64,000 bases of DNA, taken from Chromatocurvus halotolerans. GTDB lineage: Bacteria; Pseudomonadota; Gammaproteobacteria; Pseudomonadales; Halieaceae. Both the position numbers and the translations under genes were made by a program. Shown here piece by piece: positions 8,643 to 16,639 of the stretch. The DNA is taken from positions 62,001-126,000 of the forward strand of contig NZ_SLWX01000007.1 in the NCBI RefSeq assembly GCF_004340525.1, written 5' to 3'. The notes beneath the pieces are model-generated. The model ran no database searches, was not told where the DNA came from, and was given only the letters and a program-made list of their open reading frames with translations. Positions within the stretch are counted from its first letter, which is position 1, and each line of letters begins with the position of its first letter.

Positions 8643-8768
8643 AGTGGCATCCCATGGCTGTGCGGGAAGTATCGCACCGTCGCGCCGCTGGCAAAAGGGC
8701 AGTCGGCAGGGAAGACGCGGGCACTTTGCGCTGATGGCGGCCACCCAGGCGCAAGACAAGTGCAAAAC

Positions 8769-8797
8769 TTGTGTTCGCGGCGTCGTCGCGGAATAAT
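8769..8797 (+). promoter_or_regulatory. Candidate promoter of tRNA-Arg
   Basis: TTGTGT (8769-8774) and AATAAT (8792-8797) are separated by 17 bp. The predicted start near 8804 leaves a very short leader before the tRNA at 8812. The GC-rich discriminator (CCGCG) after the -10 is typical of stable-RNA promoters under stringent control. Confidence 0.5.
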
Positions 8798-8811
8798 CCG
8801 CGTCTCACACT

Positions 8812-8886
8812 TCCGCCTGTAGCTCAGCAGGATAGAGCAACCGCCTCCTAAGCGGTAGGTCGCAAGTTCGACTCTTGCCAGGCGGA
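8812..8886 (+). tRNA. tRNA-Arg (anticodon CCU)
   Basis: A complete cloverleaf can be drawn. The acceptor stem is TCCGCCT/AGGCGGA (8812-8818 with 8880-8886). The D-arm stem is GCTC/GAGC, the anticodon stem ACCGC/GCGGT with loop CTCCTAA (anticodon CCT), and the T-arm GCAAG-TTCGACT-CTTGC. The 3' CCA is encoded at 8887-8889. It reads the rare AGG codon. No integrase or attachment-site duplication is seen next to it. Confidence 0.97.
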
Positions 8887-8905
8887 CCACTTTCCGTGAC
8901 TGACC

Positions 8906-8931
8906 CGGCGCCCGTAGGCACTCGGGCGCCG
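8906..8931 (+). terminator. GC-rich hairpin after tRNA-Arg
   Basis: A perfect 9-bp inverted repeat, CGGCGCCCG (8906-8914) and CGGGCGCCG (8923-8931), with an 8-base loop lies 20 bases after the tRNA. No T run follows, so it is at best a weak terminator or a 3' processing signal. It also lies upstream of slt. Confidence 0.35.
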
Positions 8932-8971
8932 CGGTGCTAGACTGCCTGCCAAGCCTCTACAGGAGTCTGCG

Positions 8972-10912
8972 TTGTTGTCTCTAAGGGCGATACCTCTCAT
9001 CGCGCTGCTTGCCGCTGTCGGCACCCTCTGCCCCACTGCGTTTTCACAGCCCTTGCAGGACAGTGCCCTGTCGGATTACCGCGCCAGCTATGGCGAGGCC
9101 CGGCAGGCCATTGACCGTGGTCGCTGGACAGACTACGAGCGGTTGCGCAGTCGTCTCGATGACTACCCGCTGGCGCTGTACCTCGATTATTTTCGTCTGC
9201 GCTCGGGGTCCTCCCGGGTAACGGTGCAGGACGCCCGGCAATTCATGGACCGCAGCCGGGATTCGCCGCTTGCGAACCGTTTTCTTGCGGCCTATCTGTC
9301 GCGGGCGGGACGTGAGCGCCGGTGGCAGGACTACCTTGCCGTAATGCCCGAAAGTCCCAATGACATTGAGCTGCAGTGTTACTATTTCCGCGCCCAGCTG
9401 GCCACCGGCAACGCGCTGCGGGCCTGGCAGGGAGCGACCGAACTCTGGGTGCATGGGCAATCGCGGCCAAAAGAGTGCGATCCGCTGTTCAAGGCATGGA
9501 TGGACGCGGGTGGCCTGACAGACAGGCATGTCTGGAACCGGCTCAAGCTCGCTTTTGAAGCGCGCCAGGGCGGTCTGATGACCTATGTGGGCAAGCAGGC
9601 AACCGCATCCCTGACTCCCTGGGTAGAGCGGGCGGAATCGGTATACCGTCGTCCCGATACCGTGCTCACGGTGACTGCCGGCCTGCCGGACAGCGCTTAT
9701 CGTGACGATATCATCCATCTCGGTATCCGGCGTCTTGCGGCCTATAGTCCGGAAAAGGCATTGACGCTCTGGCAGAAGGCTCCGTTGGCGGACGATGCCG
9801 GCGGCGAAGAGCGCGTCAAAACGCAAAAGCGAATCGCGTTTCGCAGTCTGCTGGACAGGATCGAGATTGCGGAGCCCTGGCTGGAGGAGAACCTGCCTCG
9901 ATGGGAGGATGACCAACTGACGGAAATGCGGCTGCGCTGGCTGCTGGCCGAGCAGCGTTGGGATGAAATGCTGCAGACCCTGCCCGCACTCAGCGCAGAG
10001 GCGCTGGATTCCAGCCTGTGGCTCTACTGGCGCGGCAGGGCACTGCGTGAGACGGGCGATGAGACTGGCGCGCAGGCCTGCTTTGTCGCCGCGGCGCAGC
10101 AACGAAACTACTACGGCTTTCTTGCCGCCGATACCCTGGGCGTCGACTATGAACTCAGCAATCAGGCACCGGAGCGGACATCCGATGAGGACAGAACCTT
10201 CCTGCGACTGCCCGGGGTGCGGCGGGTCAACGAGCTGCAGGCGCTCAGTGAGCCCTGGCTGGCACACGCGGAGTGGCGCTACGCGCTTGCCCGGGAAGGC
10301 AGTGCAGACCAGGTACGCCTGGCGCAGTGGGCGGCGGATGAAGGCTGGCACCATCTGGCAATTGATGCGGCCAACATGGCGTCGGCGAACGATGCTCTCA
10401 GTCTGCGATTTCCCGAGGCCTATCCCGAGGTGTTTGCGGCACAGGCCGCGACCGTTGGCGTGAGCACCACCGAAATCATGTCGATAGCGCGGCGTGAAAG
10501 CGCGTTCTTTCCGATGGCACGCTCCACCGCGGACGCCCGCGGCCTGATGCAGCTCCTGCCGCAGACGGGCCGGCAGGTGTCGCGAAAGATCGGCGCACCC
10601 CCGAGCACGTCGCTGTATGACGTGGATCACAATGTTCGGCTCGGCAGCGCCTACTACCGCGAACTGCTTGACCGCTTTGACGACAATCGTCCCCTCGCAC
10701 TTGCCGCCTACAATGCCGGCCCCGGGCGCGCGCGAACGTGGCGCAATAGCGGTGACGACCGGGTGCCCGTGGATATCTGGATCGAAACGCTGCCCTATCG
10801 GGAGACGCGCGACTACGTGAAGGCGGTGCTTGCCTACAACGTGGTGTTCGGTTACCTGCGCGGCGAGATGCCGGACCTGCTCCGCCCCGCGGAGCGCATG
10901 ATGCTGTACTGA
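8972..10912 (+). CDS. slt: Soluble lytic murein transglycosylase
   Basis: A 646-residue periplasmic enzyme that cleaves peptidoglycan glycan strands with formation of 1,6-anhydro-MurNAc. The start is a TTG with an AGGAG site at 8961-8965. A signal peptide (about residues 1-26, 'AIPLIALLAAVGTLCPTAFS') is followed by a long helical superhelix (U and L domains, about 30-480) and a C-terminal SLT domain. The catalytic Glu is in 'SIARRESAFFP', followed by 'ARGLMQLLPQTG' and 'ALAAYNAGPGRA', all diagnostic. Length matches E. coli Slt70. Two glycosyltransferase genes follow within a few bases, so they may be co-transcribed. Confidence 0.95.
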   Translation: MLSLRAIPLIALLAAVGTLCPTAFSQPLQDSALSDYRASYGEARQAIDRGRWTDYERLRSRLDDYPLALYLDYFRLRSGSSRVTVQDARQFMDRSRDSPLANRFLAAYLSRAGRERRWQDYLAVMPESPNDIELQCYYFRAQLATGNALRAWQGATELWVHGQSRPKECDPLFKAWMDAGGLTDRHVWNRLKLAFEARQGGLMTYVGKQATASLTPWVERAESVYRRPDTVLTVTAGLPDSAYRDDIIHLGIRRLAAYSPEKALTLWQKAPLADDAGGEERVKTQKRIAFRSLLDRIEIAEPWLEENLPRWEDDQLTEMRLRWLLAEQRWDEMLQTLPALSAEALDSSLWLYWRGRALRETGDETGAQACFVAAAQQRNYYGFLAADTLGVDYELSNQAPERTSDEDRTFLRLPGVRRVNELQALSEPWLAHAEWRYALAREGSADQVRLAQWAADEGWHHLAIDAANMASANDALSLRFPEAYPEVFAAQAATVGVSTTEIMSIARRESAFFPMARSTADARGLMQLLPQTGRQVSRKIGAPPSTSLYDVDHNVRLGSAYYRELLDRFDDNRPLALAAYNAGPGRARTWRNSGDDRVPVDIWIETLPYRETRDYVKAVLAYNVVFGYLRGEMPDLLRPAERMMLY

Positions 10913-10915
10913 GAC

Positions 10916-11593
10916 ATGATCCCCGCATTTTCCTTCATCATCCCCATGCGTAACGAGGCAGGGGTCATCGGACCTCTACTTGCCGATCTGAAAAGCCGCT
11001 TCGCAGGCTGCGAGCTGATCGTGGTCGACGGCGAAAGCTCAGACCATAGTATCGAAGAAGCCCTGGGTGTCGCGGATGTGGTATTGCTCGGCGCCCCGGG
11101 TAGAGCCGCGCAGATGAATCTCGGCGCTGCCTGTGCAAGGGGCAGCTATCTGTTTTTCCTCCACGCAGATACCCGGCCCTGTTTTTCCCTGCCACAGCTG
11201 CAGCAGGCGATGTCGCGTTCGCCGGGCTGGGGGTTCTGTCGCGTCCGGCTGAGTGGCCCACACCGCGGTCTGCGCCTTGTAGAGCGTGGCATGAACCTTC
11301 GCTCACGATGGACCCGGGTTGCCACCGGTGATCAGCTGCTGTTTGTTTCCCGGGAGCTGTTTCAGAGAGTGCAGGGCTTCGCGTCGCTGCCGCTGATGGA
11401 GGACGTTGACATCTGCAAGCGCCTGCGCCGCGTTGCCGGACCTCTCATACTGGACGCCGTGGTGTGTACCTCGAGCCGGCGCTGGGAAGAAAACGGTATC
11501 CTGCGCACGGTGCTGACCATGTGGTGGCTGCGTTTCCTCTACGTCTGCGGCGTACCGCCAATGACGCTCTGGCGTATTTACTATGACCGCTGA
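10916..11593 (+). CDS. Family 2 glycosyltransferase, TIGR04283 type
   Basis: A 225-residue GT-A fold glycosyltransferase. 'FSFIIPMRNEAGVI' and 'LIVVDGESSDHS' form the nucleotide-sugar site, and 'FLHADT' is the DXD-like motif. This matches the family labelled arsenosugar biosynthesis glycosyltransferase (TIGR04283), although that label rests on a few arsenic-rich contexts. Here no arsenic methyltransferase or radical SAM gene is nearby. It starts 4 bases after slt and overlaps the next gene by 11 bp. The pair is very often conserved together and probably makes one glycoside. The acceptor is unknown. Confidence 0.85.
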   Translation: MIPAFSFIIPMRNEAGVIGPLLADLKSRFAGCELIVVDGESSDHSIEEALGVADVVLLGAPGRAAQMNLGAACARGSYLFFLHADTRPCFSLPQLQQAMSRSPGWGFCRVRLSGPHRGLRLVERGMNLRSRWTRVATGDQLLFVSRELFQRVQGFASLPLMEDVDICKRLRRVAGPLILDAVVCTSSRRWEENGILRTVLTMWWLRFLYVCGVPPMTLWRIYYDR

Positions 11594-12290
11594 GCGGCTG
11601 CAGAAAGATGCGTGTCTGTACATTCAGTTCGCCCGCGCGCCGCAGGCAGGCAGCGTAAAGACGCGCATGCACCCTGCTCTGGATCCGCAGGAGGCCTGTG
11701 CACTGCACTGTGAATTGCTCGTTTATACGGCGACCCAGCTGGCGCGTTTGTCGACGGGCGCCCGCGAGCTGTGGGTGACCGGGGATGTCGCGCATCCGTG
11801 GCTGTCACGCTTGGCGTCGCATTACGGCATGGGGCTGCATTTGCAGCGCGGAGCAGATCTCGGTGAGCGCATGCTGAATGCGCTGCAGGACGGCCTTTGC
11901 CGGTTTAGAAAAGTGATGCTGGTCGGCAGTGACTGTCCGGGACTCGATACCGGCTATCTTCGTGCGGCGGCCCGATCACTGGATGATCACGACATGGTCT
12001 GGGGGCCCGCCACGGATGGCGGTTATGTCCTGGTGGGCGCCACCCGCGTCAACCCTGCCTGTTTCGACGGCATCGGCTGGGGCAGCAGTGACGTCATGGC
12101 GCAGACGCTTGCCCGGGCGCGCCACTGTGGGGTATCCCATACACTCCTGCCGCTGCGCGAGGATATTGATCGTCCCGAGGACCTGCCACTCTGGCGGGCG
12201 ACGCAACAGCGGGAGACCGGGCGGCCCGATCACGAGGGAAGTGACAGCCTGCTCGCGCAGGGTCGGCGACTTTGCGCCTGCAGTCGCTGA
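11583..12290 (+). CDS. TIGR04282 / DUF2064 family glycosyltransferase
   Basis: A 235-residue protein with a nucleotidyltransferase-like GT-A fold. Visible blocks are 'YIQFARAPQAGSVKTRM' (sugar-nucleotide loop with KTR), 'VMLVGSDCPGLD' and 'WGPATDGGYVLVG', all typical of TIGR04282 (DUF2064). It overlaps the upstream TIGR04283 gene by 11 bp, the usual arrangement for this pair. The last ~25 residues (after 'LPLWRATQQ') are Arg/Cys-rich and extend beyond the conserved domain. The product may act with its neighbour to make a glycolipid or glycosylated small molecule. The function is not known in detail. Confidence 0.85.
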   Translation: MTAERLQKDACLYIQFARAPQAGSVKTRMHPALDPQEACALHCELLVYTATQLARLSTGARELWVTGDVAHPWLSRLASHYGMGLHLQRGADLGERMLNALQDGLCRFRKVMLVGSDCPGLDTGYLRAAARSLDDHDMVWGPATDGGYVLVGATRVNPACFDGIGWGSSDVMAQTLARARHCGVSHTLLPLREDIDRPEDLPLWRATQQRETGRPDHEGSDSLLAQGRRLCACSR

Positions 12291-12322
12291 GGCGCCCCGG
12301 GGATGCCTGCCGGACGATCGAT

Positions 12323-12682
12323 TCAGCCCCCGGCAATCCTGACCTGGTAGCCCTCGTCAGACAGCAGGGTTTTCAGCAGTTCGCGCTGGTCGCCCTGTAT
12401 TTCCACCGCGCCGTCTTTCACGGCGCCGCCGACGCCACAGCGCTGCTTGAGTTTTTTTGCCAGCGCCTTGAGTTCCTGCCCATCGAGGGGCAGTCCCCGA
12501 ATGATGGTGACGGCCTTGCCGCCGCGTCCCTTGCTCTCCCGGTGCAGGCGCACAATCCCGTCTGACGGCGGGCGGCCAGTGCCGCTGGCGCGACAGCGGC
12601 ACTGGCGTACGGCTTCCCGGCAGCCGGGGCAGAGTCTGCCGACATCGGTGGAATAAACGGGGCGACTGCTGTTGCGTGGCAT
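12323..12682 (-). CDS. SUI1/YciH-family translation factor
   Basis: A 119-residue homologue of eIF1 (SUI1), known in bacteria as YciH, which binds the 30S subunit and influences initiation fidelity. The N-terminal part 'VYSTDVGRLCPGCREAVRQCRC' carries four Cys (CPGC and CRC) that may bind zinc. The C-terminal SUI1 domain contains 'RGGKAVTIIRGLPL' and 'KKLKQRCGVGGAVKDGAVEIQGD', close to the family consensus. The start at 12682 gives the expected length; an extra 15 upstream codons are unlikely. It is convergent with the glycosyltransferase gene and divergent from slyX. Confidence 0.92.
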   Translation of the reverse strand: MPRNSSRPVYSTDVGRLCPGCREAVRQCRCRASGTGRPPSDGIVRLHRESKGRGGKAVTIIRGLPLDGQELKALAKKLKQRCGVGGAVKDGAVEIQGDQRELLKTLLSDEGYQVRIAGG

Positions 12683-12768
12683 TCCTGCAATCCTCTTCTG
12701 TCCGCATCGGCTTGCGCAGGGTGCCAAGGCGTGTACGCTGCGGTGGCCAACGTCAGGGTGTGGGAAAC

Positions 12769-13005
12769 ATGAGCACAGAGAATTTTACGCGAGCTGAGCT
12801 TGAACGTCTGCAGACCGAGCAGGCCTACCAGTCGGAGACTGTGCGCGCACTGAACGACGCACTGGCGGCACAGCAGATGCAGCTGATCGAGCTGCGCCAC
12901 CATGTGCGACTCCTGGAGGCCAGGCTGCGTGAAGTTCTGGCAGGCTCCGAGCCGGACGGTGACGCCGGGGAAAACTCAGCGGAGCCGCCGCCCCCGCATT
13001 ACTGA
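12769..13005 (+). CDS. slyX: SlyX family protein
   Basis: A 78-residue coiled-coil protein. The heptad-rich region 'LERLQTEQAYQSETVRALND' continuing to 'LIELRHHVRLLEARLREV' matches SlyX, and the C-terminus 'EPPPPHY' is the hallmark end of the family. Function is not established in most bacteria. The ATG at 12769 is chosen because the conserved part begins there. It is divergent from the yciH-like gene across about 86 bases. Confidence 0.92.
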   Translation: MSTENFTRAELERLQTEQAYQSETVRALNDALAAQQMQLIELRHHVRLLEARLREVLAGSEPDGDAGENSAEPPPPHY

Positions 13006-13093
13006 GCGCGCCCTCCGTATTGCGGGCCGGCCGCGAATACACCACACTTCGGTTCGGTATTGAGCGATCAAGCAGTTTTATTGAGGGTGACTC

Positions 13094-14329
13094 ATGAGTG
13101 ACAGCGGAAAACGAGACAGCGCGGAGCAGGCGGAATTTCGCAGCTACTGCCGCGATTGGCTGGCTGACCATCATCCCGGTGAACCCACGGTGCGCCTGCC
13201 GCAGTCGCCCCTGGAAATCATGACCCGGGATCAGCTTGACTACCTCCAGGCCTGGCAGAAAGCCGCCTACGATGCCGGGCTGGTCGGCTGCGACTACCCC
13301 GTGGAGGTTGGCGGCGGCGGTCGCAAGGACTGCCAGCGCGTGGCCAACGAGGAGATGCAGGCGGCGCGCACGCCCTTCTTTCCCAACGTGATCGGCCTGG
13401 GCATGGCCGCGCCCACCGTTCTTCACCACGCCCGGGATGACGTAAAGCGAGAGCTGCTGCCGAGGCTGTTCTCGGGCGAGGACATCTGGTGCCAGGGCTT
13501 CAGCGAGCCCGGCGCGGGCTCTGACCTGGCCTCGGTGCAGACCTTTGCGGAGCCGAAGGGCGACAGGTGGGTAATCAATGGCCACAAGGTATGGACGTCC
13601 CTGGCGCACTTTGCCGAATGGATGATCATCCTGCTGCGTACCGACAAGTCCCACAAGTACGAGGGGCTGTCCTATTTCGTGGTGCCCATTCGCGCAGCCC
13701 TCGGCAAGGGCGTCAGCGTGCGGCCCCTGATCAAGATGACCGGTGAGACCGGTTTCAACGAGGTGATCTTCGACGGGCTGGAGGTTGATGATCGCTACCG
13801 GCTGGACGAACTCGGCAAGGGCTGGCAGGTGGCCATGACGACACTGTTGCACGAGCGGGGCGCCGGTGAGCTGCAGGCGCCGCGGGCTGGCGGGCTCAAA
13901 TCCCGGGAGTCGCACTCGGCGACGGCGCGGAGCCTGCTGGAACTCGCCCGCAAGACGCCGCGGGGCGCCGGTACGGCGGCGGATGACCCTGTGCTGCGCG
14001 ATCGCATGATGCAGCAGGTGATCCGGGAGGAGGCCCTCAAGGAGAACCAGCGGCGCGCGCGGGTGCCGGCCCTTCTGGATCACCCCATGCGTCTGCCGCT
14101 GCAGAACAAGCTGCTTGCCAGCGAACTCGGGCAGGATACGGCGCGGGTCGCGCTCGAGGTGGCTGGTGCCGCTGCCACGCTGTACATGGCAGACGAGCAC
14201 GCGCCGGACAGGGGGCAGTGGCCGCTGGCGTACATGAATTCCTTCGGCATGACGATCGCCGCCGGCACCAGCGAGGTGCAGCGCAATATCCTTGGCGAGC
14301 GTGTGCTGGGCCTGGCAAAGTCAAAATAG
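13094..14329 (+). CDS. Acyl-CoA dehydrogenase (FadE-like), subunit 1
   Basis: A 411-residue FAD-dependent acyl-CoA dehydrogenase catalysing alpha,beta-desaturation of an acyl-CoA. 'WCQGFSEPGAGSDLASVQT' and 'VINGHKVWTSLAHFAEW' are the FAD/acyl-CoA binding blocks. The C-terminus 'IAAGTSEVQRNILGERVLGL' has Gly where many family members have the 'YEG' Glu. It lies 10 bases upstream of a second acyl-CoA dehydrogenase. Such adjacent pairs form alpha2beta2 enzymes in steroid side-chain degradation, so a heteromeric enzyme is likely, though the substrate here is unknown. A GAGGGTGA ribosome site precedes the ATG. Confidence 0.92.
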   Translation: MSDSGKRDSAEQAEFRSYCRDWLADHHPGEPTVRLPQSPLEIMTRDQLDYLQAWQKAAYDAGLVGCDYPVEVGGGGRKDCQRVANEEMQAARTPFFPNVIGLGMAAPTVLHHARDDVKRELLPRLFSGEDIWCQGFSEPGAGSDLASVQTFAEPKGDRWVINGHKVWTSLAHFAEWMIILLRTDKSHKYEGLSYFVVPIRAALGKGVSVRPLIKMTGETGFNEVIFDGLEVDDRYRLDELGKGWQVAMTTLLHERGAGELQAPRAGGLKSRESHSATARSLLELARKTPRGAGTAADDPVLRDRMMQQVIREEALKENQRRARVPALLDHPMRLPLQNKLLASELGQDTARVALEVAGAAATLYMADEHAPDRGQWPLAYMNSFGMTIAAGTSEVQRNILGERVLGLAKSK

Positions 14330-14339
14330 GGCAAAGATC

Positions 14340-15506
14340 ATGAGTCAACCGAACAATTACGGCTTTGGTGAAGAAGCCGCGTTGCTGAAATCCTCGGCGG
14401 CAAAGTTCTTTGCCCAGCATCTGCCGGTCGACAGGCTGCATGCACGGGTTGCCGGATCGCACGATCCGTATCGGTGTCCCGAGGCGCCCTGGCCGCAGGA
14501 ACTGTGGCAGCCGATGGTGGACCTCGGCTGGACATCGCTCGCCGTGCCGGAAAGCGCCGGCGGCCTGGGCATGCCCTGCGTTGCCGTGGCGGGGCTCGTG
14601 GAAGAGCTCGGCAGGGCGGCCTTCCCCTGTCCTCTCCTCGGTACGCTGGCCGCCAGCTATATCCTCGCCGAGTGCGGCGATGCCGGGCACACAGCGCAGC
14701 AGGAGATCGTCGAAGGCTGTGCCGTCGCCCTGGCGCTGACCGACAAAACCGGTTCCTGGGATATCGCCAGCAGCGGCGTCACGTACGACGGTGAGGTGCT
14801 CAGCGGCGGCGCGCATTTTATCCAGGATGTGCGCAAGGCGACGCGGCTTCTGGTCAGTGCCAGCGGCGCGCAGGGTCTGCAGCTGTTCTGGGTGTCGGTG
14901 GACGCAGACGGGGTCGGCGTGGAACCGGATGCCATCGTCGATCTGACCCGGGATCAGGGACGCGTTACGTTCAACGGCGTTGCCGCCAGCCGGCTGGGTG
15001 ATGCCGGCGCCGCCGCGCTGGACAGGGCCATGCCGGCGCTTTGGGTGCTGCTTGCAGCGGATATGGCGGGTGCCGCGGAATGGTTGCTGCAGACCAGCGT
15101 CGAGTACGCCAGGTCCCGCCAGCAGTTTGATCATCCCCTCGGCTTCTTCCAGGCGGTGAAGCATCCCCTGGTGGATGTGATGATCCATGTTGATGCGACC
15201 CGGTCACTGCTCTATAGCGCTGCCTGCGCCATCGATCATGAACCCGGCCGGGCACGCCAGCTGGCACACATGGCGCAGGCCTCTGCCTGTGACACCGCGG
15301 CGTTTTCGGCGGGCCGCGCCGTGCAGACCCACGGAGGCATCGGCTTTACCTGGGAGTGCTACGTACACCTGTACTTCAAGCGCCAGAAGCACAGCGAGGT
15401 TCTGTGGGGAGACGCCACCTGGCATCGCGCACGTCTGGCCGACATCCTGCTGGGCGACCCCGCGGCCGCAGGCGGGTCAGCGCAGGGCGCGGAAGCAGCG
15501 GCGTAA
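14340..15506 (+). CDS. Acyl-CoA dehydrogenase (FadE-like), subunit 2
   Basis: A 388-residue acyl-CoA dehydrogenase family protein, partner of the preceding gene. The N-terminal helical domain ('AALLKSSAAKFFAQHLP') is followed by a weakly conserved middle domain lacking the usual 'EP.aGSD' motif. The C-terminal helical domain has 'YARSRQQFDHPLGFFQAVKH' and 'QTHGGIGFTWECYVHLYFKR'. The degenerate FAD middle domain fits a heteromeric pair in which the two subunits share one active site. Its end overlaps the convergent epoxide hydrolase gene by 30 bp. Confidence 0.9.
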   Translation: MSQPNNYGFGEEAALLKSSAAKFFAQHLPVDRLHARVAGSHDPYRCPEAPWPQELWQPMVDLGWTSLAVPESAGGLGMPCVAVAGLVEELGRAAFPCPLLGTLAASYILAECGDAGHTAQQEIVEGCAVALALTDKTGSWDIASSGVTYDGEVLSGGAHFIQDVRKATRLLVSASGAQGLQLFWVSVDADGVGVEPDAIVDLTRDQGRVTFNGVAASRLGDAGAAALDRAMPALWVLLAADMAGAAEWLLQTSVEYARSRQQFDHPLGFFQAVKHPLVDVMIHVDATRSLLYSAACAIDHEPGRARQLAHMAQASACDTAAFSAGRAVQTHGGIGFTWECYVHLYFKRQKHSEVLWGDATWHRARLADILLGDPAAAGGSAQGAEAAA

Positions 15507-16628
15507 TTCCTCGACAAACAGCTGCGGCTGCTCGAAGGCGGCGAAATGGCCGCCTCTTGGCAGCTCGTTCCAGTGAATGAGGTTGAGGAAGCGTTTCTCC
15601 GCCCAGCGGCGGCTGGTGCGCAGGATTTCACCCGGGAACAGCGAGCAGCCAACCGGAAGCTCGACGGGATCGAACGCCGTATGGTGAAAGCTCTCCCAGT
15701 ACAGTCGCGCCGAACTGCCCGCGGTGTTGTTCAGCCAGTAGAGCATGACGTTATCGAGCATCTCATCACGACTCAGGGCATTTTCGGGATGGCGCACGCC
15801 GTCGCGCTCGCAATCCGTCCACGCCTGGAATTTCTCGACAATCCAGCTCATCTGACCCACCGGTGAATCGGCAAGGCCGTAGGCGAGGCTCTGCGGGCGC
15901 GTTGACTGCTGGCGCGCGTAGCCGGAGCCCCAGCGCTGGTAATGCTCAAGCGCCGCCAATGCAGTTCGCTCCGCGTCAGTCAGCGCATCCATGTTGTTCG
16001 CGTCGGGTGCGGCCACCGGCATGTTGACATGCACGCCGGCAAGGCCAGCGGGTCTGGCCGTGGCCATGGCCAGCGTGACCAGGCTGCCCCAGTCGCCGCC
16101 CTGGGCGACATAGCGCTCATAGCCCAGCCGCTGCATGAGCGTTCCCCACAGGGCGGCGATCTTCTCGACGGACGTCCCGGTGCCTGTGGGCTTGCCGGAA
16201 AACCCGTAGCCGGGCAGGGAGGGGATGACGAGATGGAAGGCATCCGCGGTATCACCGCCGTGGGCCGCGGGGTCCGCCAGTGGCTCGATCACCTTGTGAA
16301 ATTCGATGACCGATCCCGGCCAGCCGTGCGTGATCAGCAGGGGGAGGGCGTCCGGATTAGGGCTCATCCGGTGAATGAAGTGAATCGAGAGGCCATCGAT
16401 GTCGGTCGTGAACTGCTGCCAGCCGTTCAGTCGTGCCTCACAGCGCCGCCAGTCATAGCTTTTTGCCCAGTGGGCGGAAAGCGCCTTCGCATAGGACAGG
16501 GGCGTTCCCTGGTCCCAGCCCTCGCAGGTTTCTGCATCCGGCCAGCGCGTCCGGGACAGCCGATACTGCAGGTCGTCCAGCTGCGCCTGTGGGATGTCGA
16601 TACGAAAAGGGTAAACAGCCTGCTGCAT
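15477..16628 (-). CDS. Epoxide hydrolase (EHN + alpha/beta hydrolase)
   Basis: A 383-residue epoxide hydrolase of the microsomal/juvenile-hormone type, opening an epoxide to a vicinal diol. The N-terminal EHN domain ('FRIDIPQAQLDDLQYRLSRTRW', continuing to the trans-envelope-like Trp/Pro-rich segment) precedes the alpha/beta fold. 'HGWPGS' forms the oxyanion hole, 'AQGGDWGSLV' contains the nucleophile Asp, and 'RGGHFAAFEQP' contains the catalytic His. 'YWESFH' is the conserved Tyr region. It lies 11 bases downstream of the SRPBCC-SDR fusion gene on the same strand and is very likely co-transcribed with it. The 30-bp 3' overlap with the acyl-CoA dehydrogenase gene is notable. Confidence 0.92.
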   Translation of the reverse strand: MQQAVYPFRIDIPQAQLDDLQYRLSRTRWPDAETCEGWDQGTPLSYAKALSAHWAKSYDWRRCEARLNGWQQFTTDIDGLSIHFIHRMSPNPDALPLLITHGWPGSVIEFHKVIEPLADPAAHGGDTADAFHLVIPSLPGYGFSGKPTGTGTSVEKIAALWGTLMQRLGYERYVAQGGDWGSLVTLAMATARPAGLAGVHVNMPVAAPDANNMDALTDAERTALAALEHYQRWGSGYARQQSTRPQSLAYGLADSPVGQMSWIVEKFQAWTDCERDGVRHPENALSRDEMLDNVMLYWLNNTAGSSARLYWESFHHTAFDPVELPVGCSLFPGEILRTSRRWAEKRFLNLIHWNELPRGGHFAAFEQPQLFVEELRRCFRALR

Positions 16629-16639
16629 GAGTCCTTGTC

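Noticed and set aside
8812-8972. Possible integration site at tRNA-Arg
   Set aside because: tRNA genes are common insertion points, but no integrase, direct repeat of the tRNA 3' end or foreign-looking DNA is present on either side.
9044-10630. A 528-codon open frame antisense to slt
   Set aside because: Slt has a signal peptide and catalytic motifs; the antisense product shows no domain, and its composition reflects codon bias.
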